DNA of 64,000 nt from Microbacterium sp. SA39 (GCF_000967865.1 NZ_JXRU01000037.1:62001-126000); one strand, 5' to 3'; counted from the first letter of the stretch, positions 16,550 to 27,287 are shown. Notes: generated by a model from the sequence alone, not told the origin. Numbers and translations are program-made.

Positions 16550-16610
16550 TTTCGAATCGCGCAACTTGCGCGAAAAGGTCGTCCACATCGACCATTCGCG
16601 CGATTCGAAA
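16550..16610. terminator. Long hairpin between convergent symporter and pirin genes
   Basis: TTTCGAATCGCGC (16550-16562) pairs exactly with 16598-16610, and the 35-nt interior contains a further GGTCG/CGACC stem. It fills the gap between the two stop codons and can act in both directions. Confidence 0.7.
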
Positions 16611-17546
16611 TCAGATCTTGCGGCCTCGGGGCATCAACCGCACATCGGGCAGGGGAGGGGCGGGGATGCGCACGGCGTGTCCCTCGACCTCGCCGAAGCG
16701 GGCGGATGCCGCGCCGGTCGAGGACTCCGCCTCCCACGCCTCGCGCGCCGCGACGATCTCGTCGTGCGTGCGCCCGGCGAAGTTCCACCACATCACGATG
16801 TCGTCCTCGAACGGCTCTCCGCCGAGCAGGAACAGCAGCGCGCCCTGAGCGGACGACACCTCGACCTCGTCGCGGGAGTCGCCGAGGTAGAGCAGCTCAT
16901 TGCGCTCCATCGGATGCTCCGACACCACGGCATCGCCCTCGACGAGCATGACGGCGTGCTCCCAGTCGGCCCGCAGCGGCAGGCGCACTCGTGACCCGGG
17001 GGACAGCACGATCTCGGTTCCGGCGATCGGCGTGTGCACGGTGGCGGGAGACTGCACGCCGGCGAACTCGCCGAGGACGACCGTGGCCGTGGCATCCGAT
17101 CCTTCCGCTGCGGCGATCGTCGCGCCGGGAAGGTCCGTGTGCCGCTCGAAGCCGGCCGCGCCGTGACGAGTTGACTCGGGCAGCACGACCCACAGCTGCA
17201 GCGCATCGAGAGGGATCGGTCCGTCGCCGATCGAATACTCCGAGTGCGAGATGCCGTTACCGGCGGTCATCAGGTTCAGCTGCCCGCGCCGCAGGTCGGC
17301 GTCGCTGCCGAGCGAGTCGCGGTGCCGGATCTCGCCGACGAGCGGCCAGGTCACGGTCTGCAGGCCGATGTGGGGATGCGGTTCGACGCGCATCTTCGTC
17401 TCGGCGGGGCCGAACCGATCGAGGAAGCACCAGGCGCCGATGGTCGGCAGGTTGCGGTGCGGAAGCGCCCGCAGCACGTTCATGCCGCGGACCCCGCCGA
17501 GCGGGACCTCGCGCGGTTCCAGAACGAGCTGGCGCTGCCCGATCAT
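16611..17546 (-). CDS. Pirin family protein (bicupin)
   Basis: A 311-residue bicupin. The N-terminal cupin has the metal-binding signature EPHPHIGLQTVTW and the conserved NGISHSEYS block; the C-terminal pirin domain includes FEDDIVMWWNF. Pirins bind Fe and have been described as quercetinases, redox sensors or regulators of pyruvate metabolism; the role here is not known. Its ATG overlaps the stop of the upstream acetyltransferase gene (ATGA at 17543-17546), so the two are co-translated. Confidence 0.9.
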   Translation of the reverse strand: MIGQRQLVLEPREVPLGGVRGMNVLRALPHRNLPTIGAWCFLDRFGPAETKMRVEPHPHIGLQTVTWPLVGEIRHRDSLGSDADLRRGQLNLMTAGNGISHSEYSIGDGPIPLDALQLWVVLPESTRHGAAGFERHTDLPGATIAAAEGSDATATVVLGEFAGVQSPATVHTPIAGTEIVLSPGSRVRLPLRADWEHAVMLVEGDAVVSEHPMERNELLYLGDSRDEVEVSSAQGALLFLLGGEPFEDDIVMWWNFAGRTHDEIVAAREAWEAESSTGAASARFGEVEGHAVRIPAPPLPDVRLMPRGRKI

Positions 17547-17902
17547 TCGCCCTGGGTCCCTGAGCCTGTCGAAGGGCCCGAGCCTTCCGCCTGGGTCGCT
17601 GAGCCCGTCGAAGCGCGCGGCCAGCGGATCTCCGCGCCGTCGATCTCGTGCGTCTCGAGGTACCTGGCGATGTAGGGGCAGAGCGGCACGATCGCCTCAC
17701 CGGATGCCGCGGCATCCGTCAACGCCGCCGATGCGAGCTTTCCGGCCAGGCCCTGTCCCTGGAAGGCGTCGTCGATCTCGGTGTGGATGAACCGGATGGA
17801 TCCGGGGCGGAGGTCGAAGGCGGCGAAGCCCGCGAGCACATCGTCCGCGCGGATCTCATAGCGCGATTCCTCGTCGTTGCGGGTCACGGTGATGCCGGTC
17901 AT
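17543..17902 (-). CDS. Small GNAT-fold acetyltransferase-like protein (PF14542 type) with REP-encoded tail
   Basis: A 119-residue protein. The first 95 residues match the short acetyl-CoA-binding GNAT family: RFIHTEIDDAFQGQGLAGKL is the acetyl-CoA loop, and CPYIARYLETH is the conserved end. The start at 17902 has a perfect AAGGAGG 5 nt upstream; a longer open frame exists but lacks this. The last 24 residues (STGSATQ and STGSGTQ repeats) are encoded by two REP-like elements and are absent from typical family members, which end after the YLETH block. Substrate unknown. It overlaps the pirin gene. Confidence 0.82.
   Translation of the reverse strand: MTGITVTRNDEESRYEIRADDVLAGFAAFDLRPGSIRFIHTEIDDAFQGQGLAGKLASAALTDAAASGEAIVPLCPYIARYLETHEIDGAEIRWPRASTGSATQAEGSGPSTGSGTQGE
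17554..17614. repeat. Two class B REP-like elements in the 3' end of the GNAT gene
   Basis: Copy 1 is GGGTCCCTGAGCC-TGTCGAAGGG at 17554-17576; copy 2, with two to three changes, is at 17593-17614. Read on the minus strand they encode the STGSGTQ and STGSATQ tail repeats. Confidence 0.8.
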
Positions 17903-17979
17903 CGGGCCTCCTTCATGCGTCTGCATCCAACTTACGCCCGGATCTGTGGAGACGGGCGGCCGACGTCGGCGGGGATCGT

Positions 17980-17985
17980 TACGCT
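17980..17985 (+). promoter_or_regulatory. -10 box TACGCT of a probable leaderless recQ gene
   Basis: TACGCT ends 6 nt before the ATG at 17992, predicting a transcript that starts at the start codon. GGAAGG directly abutting the ATG is too close to act as a normal ribosome site. Confidence 0.5.
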
Positions 17986-17991
17986 GGAAGG

Positions 17992-20061
<2,070 letters not shown>

Positions 20062-20089
20062 CCGGGGACTGCACCCGCTGACCTCCCGC

Positions 20090-20146
20090 GGAGGTGTCGC
20101 ATTCTGCCGCTGGGCCGAGCGCCGGGCGGCACATAGTGCCACCTCC
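20090..20146. repeat. Imperfect long hairpin, copy 1, between recQ and the tetR gene
   Basis: GGAGGTGTCGCATTCTGCCGC at the left matches the reverse complement of GCGGCACATAGTGCCACCTCC at the right in about 15 of 21 positions. It may terminate the convergent genes. Confidence 0.6.
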
Positions 20147-20192
20147 TGAACGCAGGGCGGGATGCCGGGAAGCGACTTCGTCCACATCCGGG

Positions 20193-20249
20193 GGAGGTGT
20201 CAAGTTTCGCCGCTAATCGGGCCTGGATGCGGCACATAGCGCCACCTCC
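20193..20249. repeat. Imperfect long hairpin, copy 2, between recQ and the tetR gene
   Basis: Same 57-nt length and same layout as the copy 103 nt upstream. The right arm GCGGCACATAGCGCCACCTCC differs from copy 1 at one base. Confidence 0.6.
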
Positions 20250-20280
20250 TGCGGCGAGCGAGCCCCGCGAGGCACGCGCG

Positions 20281-21570
20281 TCAGCGAACGGGCAGCACGT
20301 CCTCCAGGTGCGCTCGCAGGTGCGCAGCGACGTCGACGGCCTCCCGGTCATACAGCCACTGGTACTGCAGGCCGTCCCACATCGCGATGAGCCAGAGCGC
20401 CTCGTGCGCGGGGTCGCGATGCGCAGGGAGGTCGCCGTCGACCTGAGCCAGCCGGAACAGCTCGGTGAAGTACGAGATCGCGCTCGAGAAGCGGTTCGTG
20501 AAGTAGTCGTGCGCCGGATGCGAGGCGGGAACGGCCTCGCAGGAGAGCACGGCGTACACCTCGACGAGTCCGGGTTCGCTCTGCGCGTTCACCCTGGCGC
20601 CGTCGGGAAGGCCACGCAGCAGATCCCCCGCACGATCCGAGCTGAGCACCTCGCCCCGCTCACGGATCGCGTTGTCGCGCTCCGAGAGCACGGCGCTCAG
20701 CAGCAGCTCCTTGGTCGGGTAGTGATGCAGCAGGGTCGACTTCGAGACACCCACGGCCTCGGCGATGTCGCGGAGACTGGTGTCGCCGTAGCCGTCGCGT
20801 GAGAAGAGGCGCATGGCGTCGGCGACGATCTGTGTCCGGCGTCGGCGTCCCACCGCGTATCCCGCTTCGGCGTCGAGCGGCTCTCCGCTGAGCACCTCGC
20901 CCCCGAAGGGGATCGGCAGGGGGCCGGAAGGCTCGGGTGCCGGCGCCTGCTCGTCGGGGTCGCGCCAGCTCGTGGGAAGCGCCCACTGCGCTTCGCGCTC
21001 CTCGAGCATCTCGACCACATCGACCTGATCGGGCAGGTACTGCGCGAGCAGCTGGAGCCCGTCCCAACCGGCGGTGTGGCGCGTGATCTCGCCGTCGACG
21101 TCGCGCTCGGAGGCGATCGCCCCGAGATGCTGCGCGTCTTGCAACACGTCGCGGCTGAGGCTGCGCAACCGGGCATAGCGCGCCTGCATCCGCTCGTGCG
21201 CCGGATGCCCCGCCGCCGACGCCTCTCCGGTGAGCGCGGCGAACAGCTCGAGGTACCCCGGGGTCCGGGCGTTGCGCTCCGCGAGACGGGCGAACATCAG
21301 CTCGCCGGGTTCGGATGCGGCGGCGATGTCACTGAACACGGCCTCGTTCTCGGCTTCGAACTCGCCGACGACCTCCGCGAGGAGTGCGTCCTTCGAGGGG
21401 AAATGACCGAGCAGCCCGGGATGACTGACGGATGCCGCCGTCGCGATGTCGCGCAGAGAAGTCGATCGGTAGCCGTTGGCGACGAACAGTTCGCGCGCCG
21501 CTGCGACGATCCGTCGGCGCGTGTCCGCGGCACGGGTGCGCCGCGAGCCCGGAGGCGTCATCGTCGTCAT
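20281..21570 (-). CDS. TetR-family regulator with two fused TetR modules
   Basis: A 429-residue protein made of two TetR units in tandem. Each has an N-terminal helix-turn-helix (module 1: SLRDIATAASVSHPGLLGHF, about residues 37-56; module 2: SLRDIAEAVGVSKSTLLHHY, about residues 255-274), followed by its own ligand-binding region. Typical TetR proteins have about 200 residues and dimerise; here one chain may act as a built-in dimer. The start at 21570 is preferred because AAGAGG lies 7 nt upstream; an ATG at 21594 has GGAGG directly abutting it. It is divergent from the MFS and GH3 genes, with two operator-like palindromes between, so it probably regulates them. Confidence 0.85.
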   Translation of the reverse strand: MTTMTPPGSRRTRAADTRRRIVAAARELFVANGYRSTSLRDIATAASVSHPGLLGHFPSKDALLAEVVGEFEAENEAVFSDIAAASEPGELMFARLAERNARTPGYLELFAALTGEASAAGHPAHERMQARYARLRSLSRDVLQDAQHLGAIASERDVDGEITRHTAGWDGLQLLAQYLPDQVDVVEMLEEREAQWALPTSWRDPDEQAPAPEPSGPLPIPFGGEVLSGEPLDAEAGYAVGRRRRTQIVADAMRLFSRDGYGDTSLRDIAEAVGVSKSTLLHHYPTKELLLSAVLSERDNAIRERGEVLSSDRAGDLLRGLPDGARVNAQSEPGLVEVYAVLSCEAVPASHPAHDYFTNRFSSAISYFTELFRLAQVDGDLPAHRDPAHEALWLIAMWDGLQYQWLYDREAVDVAAHLRAHLEDVLPVR

Positions 21571-21603
21571 CGCATCCTCTTTCCTCGCTTCCATCCTCCC
21601 TCA

Positions 21604-21616
21604 TTACCAATCGGTC
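21604..21616. promoter_or_regulatory. TetR operator candidate 1
   Basis: TTACCAATCGGTC contains the imperfect palindrome ACCAATCGGT. An identical 13-mer occurs 22 nt downstream. Confidence 0.6.
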
Positions 21617-21625
21617 TGCTTTCAC

Positions 21626-21638
21626 TTACCAATCGGTC
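21626..21638. promoter_or_regulatory. TetR operator candidate 2, overlapping the -35 of the MFS promoter
   Basis: Second exact copy of TTACCAATCGGTC. Its TTACCA (21626-21631) is placed 17 nt before TATCTT and can serve as the -35 hexamer, so binding would block transcription of the MFS-GH3 operon. Confidence 0.6.
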
Positions 21639-21648
21639 GAGATTCGTG

Positions 21649-21654
21649 TATCTT
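21649..21654 (+). promoter_or_regulatory. -10 box TATCTT of the MFS-GH3 operon
   Basis: TATCTT has a 17-nt spacer to TTACCA at 21626, and lies 51 nt before the MFS start codon. Confidence 0.5.
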
Positions 21655-21705
21655 CATCCCAGAGCCGCCTCGCCCGATGACGTGCGGCGCATCGAAAGGA
21701 CTGTC

Positions 21706-23004
21706 ATGACAGAGCTGTCATCCGCCGCGAACGCGGCAGTCGTCGGTACCACCGGCATCAAGACACCGGGAACAACGCCGGCGAAGACCCCGCGCGGCTA
21801 CACGCCCGGCCTCGCCGCCGTGAACTTCGGCGTCTACCTCGCCCTCCTCACCCCGGTCATGGTGTCCATGGCCTTCAAGATCCAGCGCATCGACCCGACC
21901 AACACCGAGGGAAGCCTCGGCCTCGTGATGGGCGTCGGCGCGATCTTCGCCCTCATCGCCAACCCGCTCGTCGGGCGCCTCTCCGACCGCACGACCTCGC
22001 GCTGGGGCATGCGCCGCCCCTGGATCCTCGGCGGCGCGATCGTCGGGCTCGGCGGCTTCGTCCTGATCGGCGTCGCGAACTCCGTCGTCATGGTGCTGCT
22101 CGCCTGGTGCCTCGTGCAGGCATCGATGAACGCGGTCCTCGCCGCCGCGAACGCCACTCTGCCCGACCAGGTCCCCGTCTCGAGCCGCGGCAAGGTGTCG
22201 GGCATCATCGGCATCACCACGCCGATCGGCATCCTCGCCGGAAGCTTCCTGGTGAACTTCCTCCCCGGCGACTTCGAGCGCTTCGTCGTCCCCGGCGTGA
22301 TCGCGCTCGTCCTGGTGATCGTCTTCGTGCTGCTCCTCAAGGACCGCCGCCTCGCCGAGAAGCCGGCGGACAGGTTCACGGTCGGCACGTTCTTCGGCTC
22401 ATTCGTCTTCAACCCCCGCAAGCACCCCGATTTCGGGTGGACCTGGCTCACCAAGTTCTTCGTCATGTTCGGCTACGCCGGCATCGCGACCTTCCTGCCG
22501 CTGTACCTCATCACCAAGTTCGGGCTCGACGAGCAGGGTGCCGTCGGCACGATCCTCGTCGCGAATCTCGCCTCGATGGCGGCGATGGCGATCTCCTCGC
22601 CGCTCGGCGGGTTCCTCTCCGACAAGATCGGCAAGCGTCGGCCGTTCGTCGCCGTCGCCGGCCTCATCATGGTGGTCGGCCTCGTCATCCTCGCGGTCGC
22701 GCCCGACATCACCACCGTCATCGTCGCCCAGGCGATCATCGGGCTCGGGGCAGGGTCGTTCCTCTCCGTCGACCTCGCTCTCGCCACCGAGGTGCTCCCC
22801 GACCCCGACGATGTCGCGAAAGACCTCGGCGTCCTCAACATCGCCAACGCCCTGCCGCAGTCCATCGCTCCGGCCATCGCCCCCGGCATCATCGCCCTGG
22901 GCGCGGCCACGCCGCTCGGCGGCTACACCACCTGGTACCTGTTCGGCGCGCTCGTCGCGTTCGCCGGTGCCGTTCTCGTCTACCGCATCAAGGGAGTCAA
23001 GTGA
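21706..23004 (+). CDS. MFS transporter, probable glycoside transporter
   Basis: A 432-residue protein with 12 predicted membrane helices. The MFS loop 2-3 motif is seen as NPLVGRLSDRTTSRWGMRRPW and its repeat in the second half as GGFLSDKIGKRRPF. The N-terminal 35 residues are polar and rich in Thr and Ala. It is translationally coupled to a GH3 glycosidase (GTGA overlap at 23001-23004), so it most likely imports the glycoside that this enzyme cleaves. GAAAGGA lies 5-12 nt before the ATG. Longer upstream open frame rejected because it runs through the tetR gene. Confidence 0.85.
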   Translation: MTELSSAANAAVVGTTGIKTPGTTPAKTPRGYTPGLAAVNFGVYLALLTPVMVSMAFKIQRIDPTNTEGSLGLVMGVGAIFALIANPLVGRLSDRTTSRWGMRRPWILGGAIVGLGGFVLIGVANSVVMVLLAWCLVQASMNAVLAAANATLPDQVPVSSRGKVSGIIGITTPIGILAGSFLVNFLPGDFERFVVPGVIALVLVIVFVLLLKDRRLAEKPADRFTVGTFFGSFVFNPRKHPDFGWTWLTKFFVMFGYAGIATFLPLYLITKFGLDEQGAVGTILVANLASMAAMAISSPLGGFLSDKIGKRRPFVAVAGLIMVVGLVILAVAPDITTVIVAQAIIGLGAGSFLSVDLALATEVLPDPDDVAKDLGVLNIANALPQSIAPAIAPGIIALGAATPLGGYTTWYLFGALVAFAGAVLVYRIKGVK

Positions 23005-24785
23005 CCATCTCCGACACCACCGGCGCTGGCACCACCGCCACGACCAACGCGCGTCCCTGGCTCGACGCCGACCTGCCGGTCGACGAGCGGGTGCAGCTCC
23101 TCCTCGACGAGATGACCGTCGAAGAGAAGGCTGGTCTCTTCTTCCACACGATGATCGCGATCGGTGATCTCGAGGAGCCGAACCCGGTGTTCGCGACACC
23201 CTCGGCCCGCGAGTTCCTCGAGGTCAGGCAGATGACGCACTTCAACCTGCTCGGCGCGGCGCCCACCGGTCGGGAGATCGCGGCCTGGCAGAACGCGCTG
23301 CAGCGGCTCGCGGCATCCACTCGGCTCGGTATCCCGGTGACGCTGTCGACCGACCCGCGGCACTCGTTCAGCGAGAACCCCGGCGCCTCGATCCTCGCGG
23401 GCCCGTTCTCGCAGTGGCCGGAGACCCTGGGGCTCGCGGCCATCCGCGACGAGGAGCTCGTCGAGCGTTTCGCCGACATCGCGCGGCAGGAGTACACCGC
23501 AGTCGGGCTGCGAGTCGCGCTGCATCCGCAGGTCGATCTCGCGACCGAGCCCCGCTGGGCGCGCCAGACGGCGACGTTCGGAGAGGATGCGGAGCTCTCC
23601 GGCAAGCTCGGCGCCGCCTACATCCGTGGATTCCAGGGTGCGGCCTTCGGTACGGGGTCCGTCTCGACCATGACCAAGCACTTCCCCGGCGGAGGGCCGC
23701 AGAAAGACGGTGAAGACCCGCACTTCCCGTACGGTCGCGAGCAGGTCTACCCCGGCGGTGAGTTCGAGCTGCACCTGAAGCCGTTCGAGGATGCGCTTGC
23801 GGCGGGCACGCGCCAGATGATGCCGTACTACGGAATGCCCGTCGGCACCGAGTACGAGGCGGTCGGCTTCGGCTTCAACAAGTCGGTCATCACCGGCCTG
23901 CTGCGCGAGCGCTACGGATTCGACGGTCTCGTCTGCACCGACTGGGGCCTCATCACCGACTCCGAGATCTTCGGCCAGCCGTTCCCGGCGCGCGCCTGGG
24001 GCGTGGAGGACCTGTCGCCGCTGGAGCGGATGAAGAAGGTGCTGGATGCCGGTGTCGATCAGTTCGGCGGCGAGGCGAATCCGGAGCTGCTGGTGGACCT
24101 CGTCGCCTCCGGTGAGATCTCCGAGGAGCGCATCGACGTGTCCGCACGACGGATCCTGCGCGAGAAGTTCGAGCTCGGTCTCTTCGAGAACCCCTTCGTC
24201 GATGAAGATGCCGCGGACGAGGTCGTCGGACGGGCCGAGTTCCGCGCCGCAGGCGAGGCCGCGCAGCGCGCGTCGATCACCGTGCTGACGAACGACGGCG
24301 CCCTGCCCTTCGCCCGGGGGCTCAAGCTCTACGTCGAGGGGATCGACGCCGAGGTCGCGGCATCCTACGGCGAAGTCGTCGCGACGCCGGGGGAGGCCGA
24401 CCTCGCCGTCATCCGCCTGGAGGCCCCGTTCGAGGAGCGGGCGACGATGTTCGAGAACTTCTTCCACGCGGGATCGCTCGACTTCTCCGCCGATGTCGTG
24501 GCGCATGTGCGCGAGGTTGCAGCGGCCGTGCCGACCGTGGTCGATGTGCTCGCCGACCGTCCGCCGATCCTCACTCCGATCGCGGATGCCGTCGCCGCCG
24601 TCACGGTGAACTGGGGAGCATCGGGGGCGGCACTGCTCGACGTGCTCAGCGGAGCGGCTGCCGCGCTGGGCCGGCTCCCGTTCGACCTCCCGCGGTCGAT
24701 GGCGGCGGTCGAGGCCTCGCGTCCTGACGTGCCGTTCGACACGGCCGACCCGCTGTTCCGCTTCGGGCACGGCCTCACGCTCTGA
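23001..24785 (+). CDS. Glycoside hydrolase family 3 enzyme (beta-glucosidase-like)
   Basis: A 594-residue GH3 enzyme, with the N-terminal TIM barrel and a short C-terminal alpha/beta domain. The catalytic nucleophile is Asp314 in GLVCTDWGL, and the substrate-contact stretch KHFPGGGPQ (related to the family KHF/Y motif) is present. No signal peptide: it starts V-T-I-S-D-T, so it is cytoplasmic and acts on imported glycosides. The C-terminal fibronectin-like third domain of larger GH3 enzymes is missing. GTG start at 23001 overlaps the MFS stop. Exact glycoside unknown. Confidence 0.85.
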   Translation: MTISDTTGAGTTATTNARPWLDADLPVDERVQLLLDEMTVEEKAGLFFHTMIAIGDLEEPNPVFATPSAREFLEVRQMTHFNLLGAAPTGREIAAWQNALQRLAASTRLGIPVTLSTDPRHSFSENPGASILAGPFSQWPETLGLAAIRDEELVERFADIARQEYTAVGLRVALHPQVDLATEPRWARQTATFGEDAELSGKLGAAYIRGFQGAAFGTGSVSTMTKHFPGGGPQKDGEDPHFPYGREQVYPGGEFELHLKPFEDALAAGTRQMMPYYGMPVGTEYEAVGFGFNKSVITGLLRERYGFDGLVCTDWGLITDSEIFGQPFPARAWGVEDLSPLERMKKVLDAGVDQFGGEANPELLVDLVASGEISEERIDVSARRILREKFELGLFENPFVDEDAADEVVGRAEFRAAGEAAQRASITVLTNDGALPFARGLKLYVEGIDAEVAASYGEVVATPGEADLAVIRLEAPFEERATMFENFFHAGSLDFSADVVAHVREVAAAVPTVVDVLADRPPILTPIADAVAAVTVNWGASGAALLDVLSGAAAALGRLPFDLPRSMAAVEASRPDVPFDTADPLFRFGHGLTL

Positions 24786-24818
24786 TCCCCTCTCGCCGAC
24801 TGGCTGTCGGCTCGCGAC

Positions 24819-24850
24819 AAGCGGATGCCGGGGCGTCCCGGCATCCGCTT
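24819..24850. terminator. Perfect 14-bp hairpin with 4-nt loop after the GH3 gene
   Basis: AAGCGGATGCCGGG (24819-24832) pairs exactly with 24837-24850 around GCGT. It lies 34 nt after the GH3 stop codon. Confidence 0.8.
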
Positions 24851-24932
24851 AGAGGAACACGACAGGGGAGTTCGCCCCCATTTGTCGCAGACCTACCATG
24901 GGGGCATCCCTACTTCTCCTTGGAGGACTGCC

Positions 24933-27017
24933 ATGGTCGACGCTGCGACCCGCTCTTCGACGGCACCTGACGTGTCGATCGAGCCCCTCACCGCCCCGCA
25001 CATCGATGTCGCCGCGGTCAACGACGCACTGATGGGCACCTGGGCCGACACCCGCCGCCAGGCGCGCGAGATGATCAAGGACTCCGCGTTCTGGCGCAAG
25101 GACGAGCTCGGCAAGGACGAGCACCGCGAGCGCGTGCTCAGCCAGCTGCACCTGCTGGTCGAGAACAAGGCCGTCCACCGCGCGTTCCCGAAGTCGCTGG
25201 GCGGCGAGGACGACAACGGCGCCAACATCGCCGGCTTCGAAGAGCTCGTGGTCGCCGACCCGAGCCTGCAGATCAAGTCGGGGGTGCAGTGGGGCCTGTT
25301 CGGCTCGGCGGTGCTGCAACTCGGCACCGAGGAGCACCACGAGAAGTGGCTGCCGGGCATCATGAACCTCGAGATCCCCGGCGCGTTCGCGATGACCGAG
25401 ATCGGCCACGGCTCGGATGTCGCCGCTGTCGGCACCACCGCGACGTACGACCCGGCGACCGAGGAATTCGTCATCCACACGCCGTTCCGCGCGGCCACCA
25501 AGGAATACCTCGGCAACGCCGCCCTGCACGGCGTCGCGGCGACGGTGTTCGCCCAGCTCATCACGAACGGCGTCAACCACGGCGTGCACTGCTTCTACGT
25601 GCCGCTGCGCGGCGAGGACGGGAACGACCTCCCGGGCATCGGCCGCGAGGACGACGGACTCAAGGGCGGACTCAACGGCATCGACAACGGCCGCCTCTCG
25701 TTCGATCAGGTCCGCGTCCCGCGCACCAATCTGCTGAACCGCTACGGCGATGTCGCGGCGGACGGCACCTACTCGAGCGCGATCGACAGCCCCGGCCGCC
25801 GCTTCTTCACGATGCTCGGCACGCTCGTGCAGGGGCGCGTCTCGCTCGACGGTGCAGCCAGCTGGGCATCCGCCCTCGCCCTGAAGATCGCGATCACCTA
25901 CGCCACCCAGCGTCGCCAGTTCGACGGCGCGGACGGGCAGGAAGTCATGCTCATGGACTACGGCAAGCACCAGCGCCGTCTGCTCCCGCGCCTGGCGACC
26001 ACGTACGCGCAGATCTTCGCGCACGACGAGTTCCTGCAGAAGTTCGACGGCGTGTTCTCGGGGCGGATCGACACCCCGGCCGATCGGGAAGACCTCGAGA
26101 CGCTCGCCGCAGCCCTCAAGCCGCTGTCGACCTGGCACGCGCTCGACACCCTGCAGGAGGCGCGCGAAGCCTGCGGCGGCGCGGGCTTCATGTTCGAGAA
26201 CCGTCTCGTCGGACTCCGTGCCGACCTTGACATCTACGTCACCTTCGAGGGCGACAACAACGTGCTGCTCCAGCTGGTCGGCAAGCGTCTGCTCACCGAC
26301 TACGCGAATCAGTTCAAGGGGAAGGATGCCGCGGCGCTCGCGAAGTTCGCCGTCGGCATGACCGCGGGCAAGGTCTTCCACGGCGCCGGCCTCCGCCAGC
26401 TCGGTCAGGCCGTATCCGACTTCGGTCAGGTCTCCCGCTCGGTCGAGCGGGGCCTTCGCGAAGAGCAGCAGCATGACCTGCTCGCCGGCCGCGTGCAGCA
26501 GATGGTGGCCGACATCACCGGACGGCTGCGTCCGGGGGCGAAGGACAAGGCGCTCGGCGCCCGGCTCTTCAACGAGAACCAGGCCGAGCTCATCGAGGCG
26601 GCCCGCGCCCACGGCGAGCTGCTGCAGTGGGAGGCGTTCACCGACGCCGTCCACGAGATCGAGGACGCCGATACGAAGAAGGTCCTCACCTGGCTGCGCG
26701 ACCTCTTCGGCCTGCAGCTGATCGAGAAGCACCTCGCGTGGCACCTGATCAACGGTCGTCTGTCGACGCAGCGCGCCGCCGCCGTGTCGAGCTACATCGA
26801 TCGCCTCTGCGCACGGCTCCGCCCCTACGCCCTCGACCTCGTCGATGCCTTCGGCTACGAGCCCGAGCACGTGCGCGCGCCCATCGCGAGCGGCATCGAG
26901 AAGCAGCGTCAGGACGAGGCCCGGGCGTACTACGCCGACCTCGAAGCGACGGGCACGGCCCCGGTCAAGGAGAAGAAGGTCAAGCGCGAGCAGCTCGGCG
27001 ACCTGACCAAGCGATGA
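24933..27017 (+). CDS. Acyl-CoA oxidase/dehydrogenase of the peroxisomal ACOX type
   Basis: A 694-residue flavoprotein, longer than ordinary ACADs and with the ACOX domain order. It shows AFAMTEIGHGSDV (FAD and acyl-CoA site) and VTFEGDNNVLLQ, which holds the ACOX catalytic Glu. The C-terminal ACOX domain of about 170 residues is present. It introduces a trans-2 double bond into acyl-CoAs, with O2 as acceptor in true oxidases; which acceptor is used here cannot be told from sequence. ATG at 24933 with TTGGAGGAC upstream; TACCAT at 24894-24899 is a possible -10. Monocistronic. Confidence 0.88.
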   Translation: MVDAATRSSTAPDVSIEPLTAPHIDVAAVNDALMGTWADTRRQAREMIKDSAFWRKDELGKDEHRERVLSQLHLLVENKAVHRAFPKSLGGEDDNGANIAGFEELVVADPSLQIKSGVQWGLFGSAVLQLGTEEHHEKWLPGIMNLEIPGAFAMTEIGHGSDVAAVGTTATYDPATEEFVIHTPFRAATKEYLGNAALHGVAATVFAQLITNGVNHGVHCFYVPLRGEDGNDLPGIGREDDGLKGGLNGIDNGRLSFDQVRVPRTNLLNRYGDVAADGTYSSAIDSPGRRFFTMLGTLVQGRVSLDGAASWASALALKIAITYATQRRQFDGADGQEVMLMDYGKHQRRLLPRLATTYAQIFAHDEFLQKFDGVFSGRIDTPADREDLETLAAALKPLSTWHALDTLQEAREACGGAGFMFENRLVGLRADLDIYVTFEGDNNVLLQLVGKRLLTDYANQFKGKDAAALAKFAVGMTAGKVFHGAGLRQLGQAVSDFGQVSRSVERGLREEQQHDLLAGRVQQMVADITGRLRPGAKDKALGARLFNENQAELIEAARAHGELLQWEAFTDAVHEIEDADTKKVLTWLRDLFGLQLIEKHLAWHLINGRLSTQRAAAVSSYIDRLCARLRPYALDLVDAFGYEPEHVRAPIASGIEKQRQDEARAYYADLEATGTAPVKEKKVKREQLGDLTKR

Positions 27018-27021
27018 TGTC

Positions 27022-27064
27022 GTGGCGCGGACTTATAGTTGCGTGAAGTATAAGTTCGCGCCAC
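27022..27064. repeat. 19-bp inverted repeat downstream of the oxidase gene, possible operator
   Basis: GTGGCGCGGACTTATAGTT (27022-27040) and AAGTATAAGTTCGCGCCAC (27046-27064) are reverse complements at 17 of 19 positions, with a 5-nt loop. It starts 5 nt after the oxidase stop. The AT-rich core ACTTATA/TATAAGT is unlike local composition and may belong to the incoming AbiE-like module, or it may simply act as a terminator. Confidence 0.55.
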
Positions 27065-27261
27065 TCCAAGAGACCCGTACCGCAGATCAGCTCTTACACG
27101 CCGGGAAGGTAGCGAAGGCCGTTCCTTGCCGTTCGGCTCGACTTCGCTTCTATGGCAGGCGCGCAGAGGTGATCGCGTTGCGAAGTCGTCGTGGCCCTCG
27201 AGCGCGGCCAGTCTTAGTAAAATCGTGAGCGGATGAAACAGGAGTTTAATTAGAACAACTC

Positions 27262-27287
27262 GGTTAATATCACCGTATGATATAACC
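27262..27287. promoter_or_regulatory. Palindromic operator overlapping the -10 of the AbiE-like operon
   Basis: GGTTAATATCA (27262-27272) mirrors TGATATAACC (27278-27287) with one bulged A. TATGAT at 27276-27281 fits a -10 box, ending 6 nt before the ATG at 27288, which predicts a leaderless transcript controlled by whatever binds this palindrome. Confidence 0.6.

Noticed and set aside
24865-24899. GGGGA-GTTC-GCCCC followed by TACCAT before the acyl-CoA oxidase gene, resembling promoters P1-P4 and sharing CCCCATTTGTCG with P4
   Set aside because: The spacing from palindrome to -10 is 15 nt instead of 24, and the right half-site differs; probably chance in GC-rich DNA, though a genome-wide scan should include it.
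27022-27228. A 68-codon plus-strand frame between the oxidase and the AbiE-like genes
   Set aside because: It starts within the 19-bp inverted repeat, has no ribosome site and shows no recognisable pattern.
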